Shown: one piece after another, positions 61,646-64,000 of the stretch
Layout: each line of letters opens with the position of its first letter
How positions within the stretch are numbered: the stretch's first letter is position 1
Assembly: GCA_918026815.1 (NCBI GenBank)
Contig: CAKJVC010000088.1
Span: 558,001 to 622,000 of the forward strand
Reading direction: 5' to 3'
Length of the DNA stretch: 64,000 nucleotides
DNA from: Chalara sp. BL73
Taxonomy: Eukaryota; Ascomycota; Leotiomycetes; Helotiales
Translations under genes and position numbers: made by a program
Notes under the pieces: model-generated
What the model was told of the DNA's origin: nothing
Databases searched by the model: none
What the model saw: only the letters and a program-made list of their open reading frames with translations

Positions 61646-62653
61646 ATGAAGCTTCCTTTTATTGTACCCCGCTTTCAAACGGCTGATGCATCTGTAAAAG
61701 ATGAATCCGAGGAGAATCTTCTTGTGGGAGCAGCCATAAAGACGACTGTAGCCCGCAGAAAAGAGTCAAAGCATGAGCGTTTTAATCATTCACACATGTT
61801 TTATATCTTTCTAAATATTGGCCTCACTGGGGCTTTCATTGCTTCATATCTAATTTTGGCACCATCTCACGCATTGACGGATAAGGAATGCGCAAAGCAT
61901 CTATCCTCATACTGCAAGTAGTGACATTCATGACCTATACAACAGATACTGAAGAGATTATAGCACCTGCACTTAAAGATATCGAGTATATTGATATGGA
62001 CTTCCCATCACCCGCAAGCAGTCCGTATATCGGCTCTCCTACGAAAGAGAGGGAGCAGTTATGGTCAGGTCTTTCAAGCTGCAAGTCCAACTTATGCATA
62101 TAATAGCATGCAAGCAACACATTTATGCTGACCTTCTTGTAGTCGAAGGAGTAGAGATTCCTCTTGAAGGTTTCTTGAGGCTCAACCGTACCATGGACGT
62201 AATGGATCGGTACCTCAAAGTTCCTTTGTCGAGAGGCGACGGTTTCGCCGGGTTGCTCGAAGTCTTTCACCAAATACACTGTCTTGTGAGTGAGCTTCTA
62301 TGCAACGGTGACAACAGTTGAACAAAAATGGCTAACAACCTCATAATCAGGATGTCCTACGGCAATACACATGGCAGTTAGCTGATGCGTATTCAGTGGA
62401 TGTCAAGCCACTAAGCTTAGTGGCATCGGAGAAGGTCAACCGCATACATGCCAATCATTGTATTGAGTCTCTGCGGATAGCGCTTATGTGTCATGCAGAC
62501 GTATCGCCCATATTATTACTCAAGAATGATGGACCTTTGAAAGGAAGGGCAGATCGACACTCTCATCATCGTTGCAGAAACTTTACAAAAATACAGGAGT
62601 GGGCCAGGGAGAATCAGGCAACAGGTAACAGGAAATCAAAGGATCACTACTAA
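61646..62653 (+). CDS. UstYa-family (DUF3328) oxidase, probably frameshifted
   Basis: Four exons fit: 61646-61917, 61964-62068, 62143-62285 and 62351-62653. An N-terminal membrane helix is present (MFYIFLNIGLTGAFIASYLIL). The two family motifs H-x-x-H-C are present: HQIHCLDVLRQY, completed across the third intron, and HANHCIESLRIALMCHADVSP. The block PALKDIEYIDMDF matches the family's conserved start of the lumenal domain. UstYa-type proteins catalyse oxidative cyclisation of ribosomal peptides or other oxidations in secondary metabolism. The join between exon 1 and exon 2 is out of phase by one base: donor AA-GTAGTG leaves two bases, while exon 2 needs one. No alternative AG cures it without losing conserved sequence. 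This suggests a one-base lesion or sequence error. No precursor peptide gene was found next to it. Confidence 0.65.
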
Positions 62654-63218
62654 GTATCCTTTAAGGATCATCTTCCTAAGACTATGAAGAATGAATAACC
62701 TGCTCAGTCTTCCCATGACGTAGCATGAAGAATAAGAACTGGCAACTAAGATATTCAATACGCGAAGAAGTGTGAAATCAGAGTTATGCTTAATTGAAGA
62801 AGTGTCTATCTGTCACCTTTGATATGGTATTATAAATTAAGGGTGTGCTCCGATCAACACAACCTTTACTCACGGTCCAGGTTATGTCCCTATTGAGCAC
62901 TGGCCAAGAATACCCCCCGCAATACAGTTTTGTGGTTTTTGCCGAGCCGAGCCGGGCCGTATTTCTGACGCATCAAAAAGTGACACCAAAAGTAGCAAGC
63001 TAGTACCGCGCTTCCCTGTCAGTGCGCTGCTAGAGTAGATTTATATTGGTACGAGCCAGACTGTTGCTCTTCATCTTATGCCGGAAGTTATATTCCTCTC
63101 ACAAGTTAAGCTGCCGATGTGCTCCCTCTCATCAACCGTTCTCTGCCTACCCTTTCGTGTCTAGAGCTTCCACAGCCACCTTCTCCCTAATCGTTGCGCT
63201 TTGGAAGCTGTAAACGAA
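62654..63218. promoter_or_regulatory. Promoter region of the AMP-binding enzyme gene
   Basis: Contains the second copy of the 20-bp GC-rich repeat (62937-62956), about 260 nt before the start codon, and a pyrimidine-rich leader near 63110-63190. Confidence 0.45.
62937..62956 (+). repeat. 20-bp GC-rich repeat, copy 2
   Basis: Identical to 59777-59796 in direct orientation. It is preceded by an ACCCCCC tract about 25 nt upstream; copy 1 has ACCCCT in a similar place. Confidence 0.85.
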
Positions 63219-64000
63219 ATGCCCAGTTCAAGCCCAACCTCTCGCATTCGGAGTCTTGCTGCACACCTTCTCCCTGCCTCAATTGCCCCCTCGACAACGG
63301 GCAGCTCCACATACACACATAACCACCACATTCACCAACTCTCACCTACTTTCTTTCTCGAACGCGCCGCGCAAATCGAGCCTGACGCCGAGGCCATCTA
63401 CCATGTTACAGCCAACGGCAAAACTCTGCGAAGGACTTACCAAGAGTTCGCAGACCGCGCTCGCGGTCTCGCATACTACCTCCAAAAACATGGCTTCCAA
63501 AAAGTTGGTATCCTAGCCCCTAACACGCCCGCATTTCTAGAAAGCATATTCGGCATTGGGGCAGCAGGAGCAGTGAATGTGGCAGTGAACTATAGATTGA
63601 AGATGGAAGACATCACGTATATTTTCGAGTTCTCAAAGGTGGATTCTATTATTGTAGATCAGGAATTTTTGCATTTGCTGGAGCATTTCAAAAAGAATAA
63701 CTCGGGGGTGAGATTCATTGTCGATACAGACACGGAGGCGACGAGTGGATTAGAGAGTGGACCTTTTGACGAAGCTGTTCTGGAAGGGTTGGAATGGGAC
63801 AAGGAAACCGGAGGAAAGGCGTGGGCGGGTCTGAAGGGCAAGATTGAGGATGAGGATGCAACGATTGCTATTCCATTTACGAGCGGAACGACAGCGAAGC
63901 CGAAAGGTGTAGTGTATACACATCGGGGGGCATATCTGGCCGCGTTGGGAAATGTGATCGAGAGTGGCTTGAATTATCATGAGGGGCGGTGTGGATATTT
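63219..64000 (+). CDS. AMP-binding acyl-CoA synthetase family protein (5' part)
   Basis: The frame is open from ATG 63219 to the end of the window (260 codons), so the 3' half is missing. ANL-superfamily features: TYQEFADRARGLAYYLQKHG, VGILAPNTPAFLESIFGIGAAGAVNVAVNYRL, and the phosphate-binding A3 motif FTSGTTAKPKGVVYTHRG at about residues 221-238. Family knowledge: such enzymes adenylate a carboxylic acid and pass it to CoA. The substrate cannot be told from this half, though medium-chain or aromatic acids are common for fungal members of this type. A peroxisomal signal, if any, lies beyond the window. Confidence 0.9.
   Translation, partial: MPSSSPTSRIRSLAAHLLPASIAPSTTGSSTYTHNHHIHQLSPTFFLERAAQIEPDAEAIYHVTANGKTLRRTYQEFADRARGLAYYLQKHGFQKVGILAPNTPAFLESIFGIGAAGAVNVAVNYRLKMEDITYIFEFSKVDSIIVDQEFLHLLEHFKKNNSGVRFIVDTDTEATSGLESGPFDEAVLEGLEWDKETGGKAWAGLKGKIEDEDATIAIPFTSGTTAKPKGVVYTHRGAYLAALGNVIESGLNYHEGRCGY

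Noticed and set aside
1..64000. CRISPR arrays, prophage, insertion sequences
   Set aside because: The DNA is eukaryotic with spliced genes; no regularly spaced repeats, terminal inverted repeats or transposase motifs were seen.

Overview
This window is nuclear DNA of a filamentous ascomycete (Pezizomycotina; a Leotiomycete such as a helotialean fungus would fit, but that is a guess). The reasons are many short introns (mostly 45-120 nt) with CTAAC/CTGAC/CTAAT branch sites and TAG/CAG acceptors, fungal-type orthologues (kapC-like bZIP, grr1, AIM18, UstYa family), no bacterial operon structure, and wide intergenic spaces of 0.5-5 kb. Gene models below were built by hand from splice signals and reading-phase agreement.

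Left part (0-24 kb): an Stm1/SERBP1-type ribosome-associated protein with two micro-exons (949-2269, -), a KapC-like bZIP regulator (3231-4647, -) with a 3-kb upstream region, a nuclear-type basic protein with an FKKMDSI motif (7690-9762, +), a LIM-domain protein (10394-12294, +), a long-chain fatty alcohol oxidase (13201-15618, -), a 5-kb gene-poor stretch with microsatellites, a FYVE-finger protein (20724-22014, +) and an Arl3/ARFRP1 small GTPase (23200-23931, -).

Middle part (24-46 kb): a degraded polytopic membrane-protein gene (24831-26376, +), a small basic ORF (27741-28075, -), a very large ATRX/SAD-6-like SNF2 remodeller (28181-35463, -), glutathione synthetase (36354-38129, +), an unrecognised 553-residue basic protein with a possible winged-helix segment (40436-42097, +), and a TMEM198-like (DUF4203) multi-pass protein with a long tail (42898-46242, -).

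Right part (46-64 kb): mitochondrial single-strand DNA-binding protein RIM1 (48957-49417, +), F-box/LRR protein GRR1 (50379-52367, -), chalcone-isomerase-like AIM18 (53477-54673, +), a dithiol glutaredoxin (54807-55235, -), a membrane-anchored UBL-BAG co-chaperone (55986-57198, +), ribosomal protein uL13/RPL16 (57999-58943, +), a small secreted protein (60521-60925, -), a UstYa-family (DUF3328) oxidase gene with an apparent frameshift (61646-62653, +), and the 5' end of an AMP-binding acyl-CoA synthetase (63219 to window end, +).

Most genes are unrelated housekeeping genes. The only part that looks accessory is 59.7-63 kb. Two identical 20-bp GC-rich direct repeats flank the secreted-protein gene and the UstYa-like gene there. 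No complete novel system is evident. The points most worth following up are this small accessory block, the decayed membrane-protein gene, the very large ATRX-type remodeller and the possible divergent winged-helix protein.
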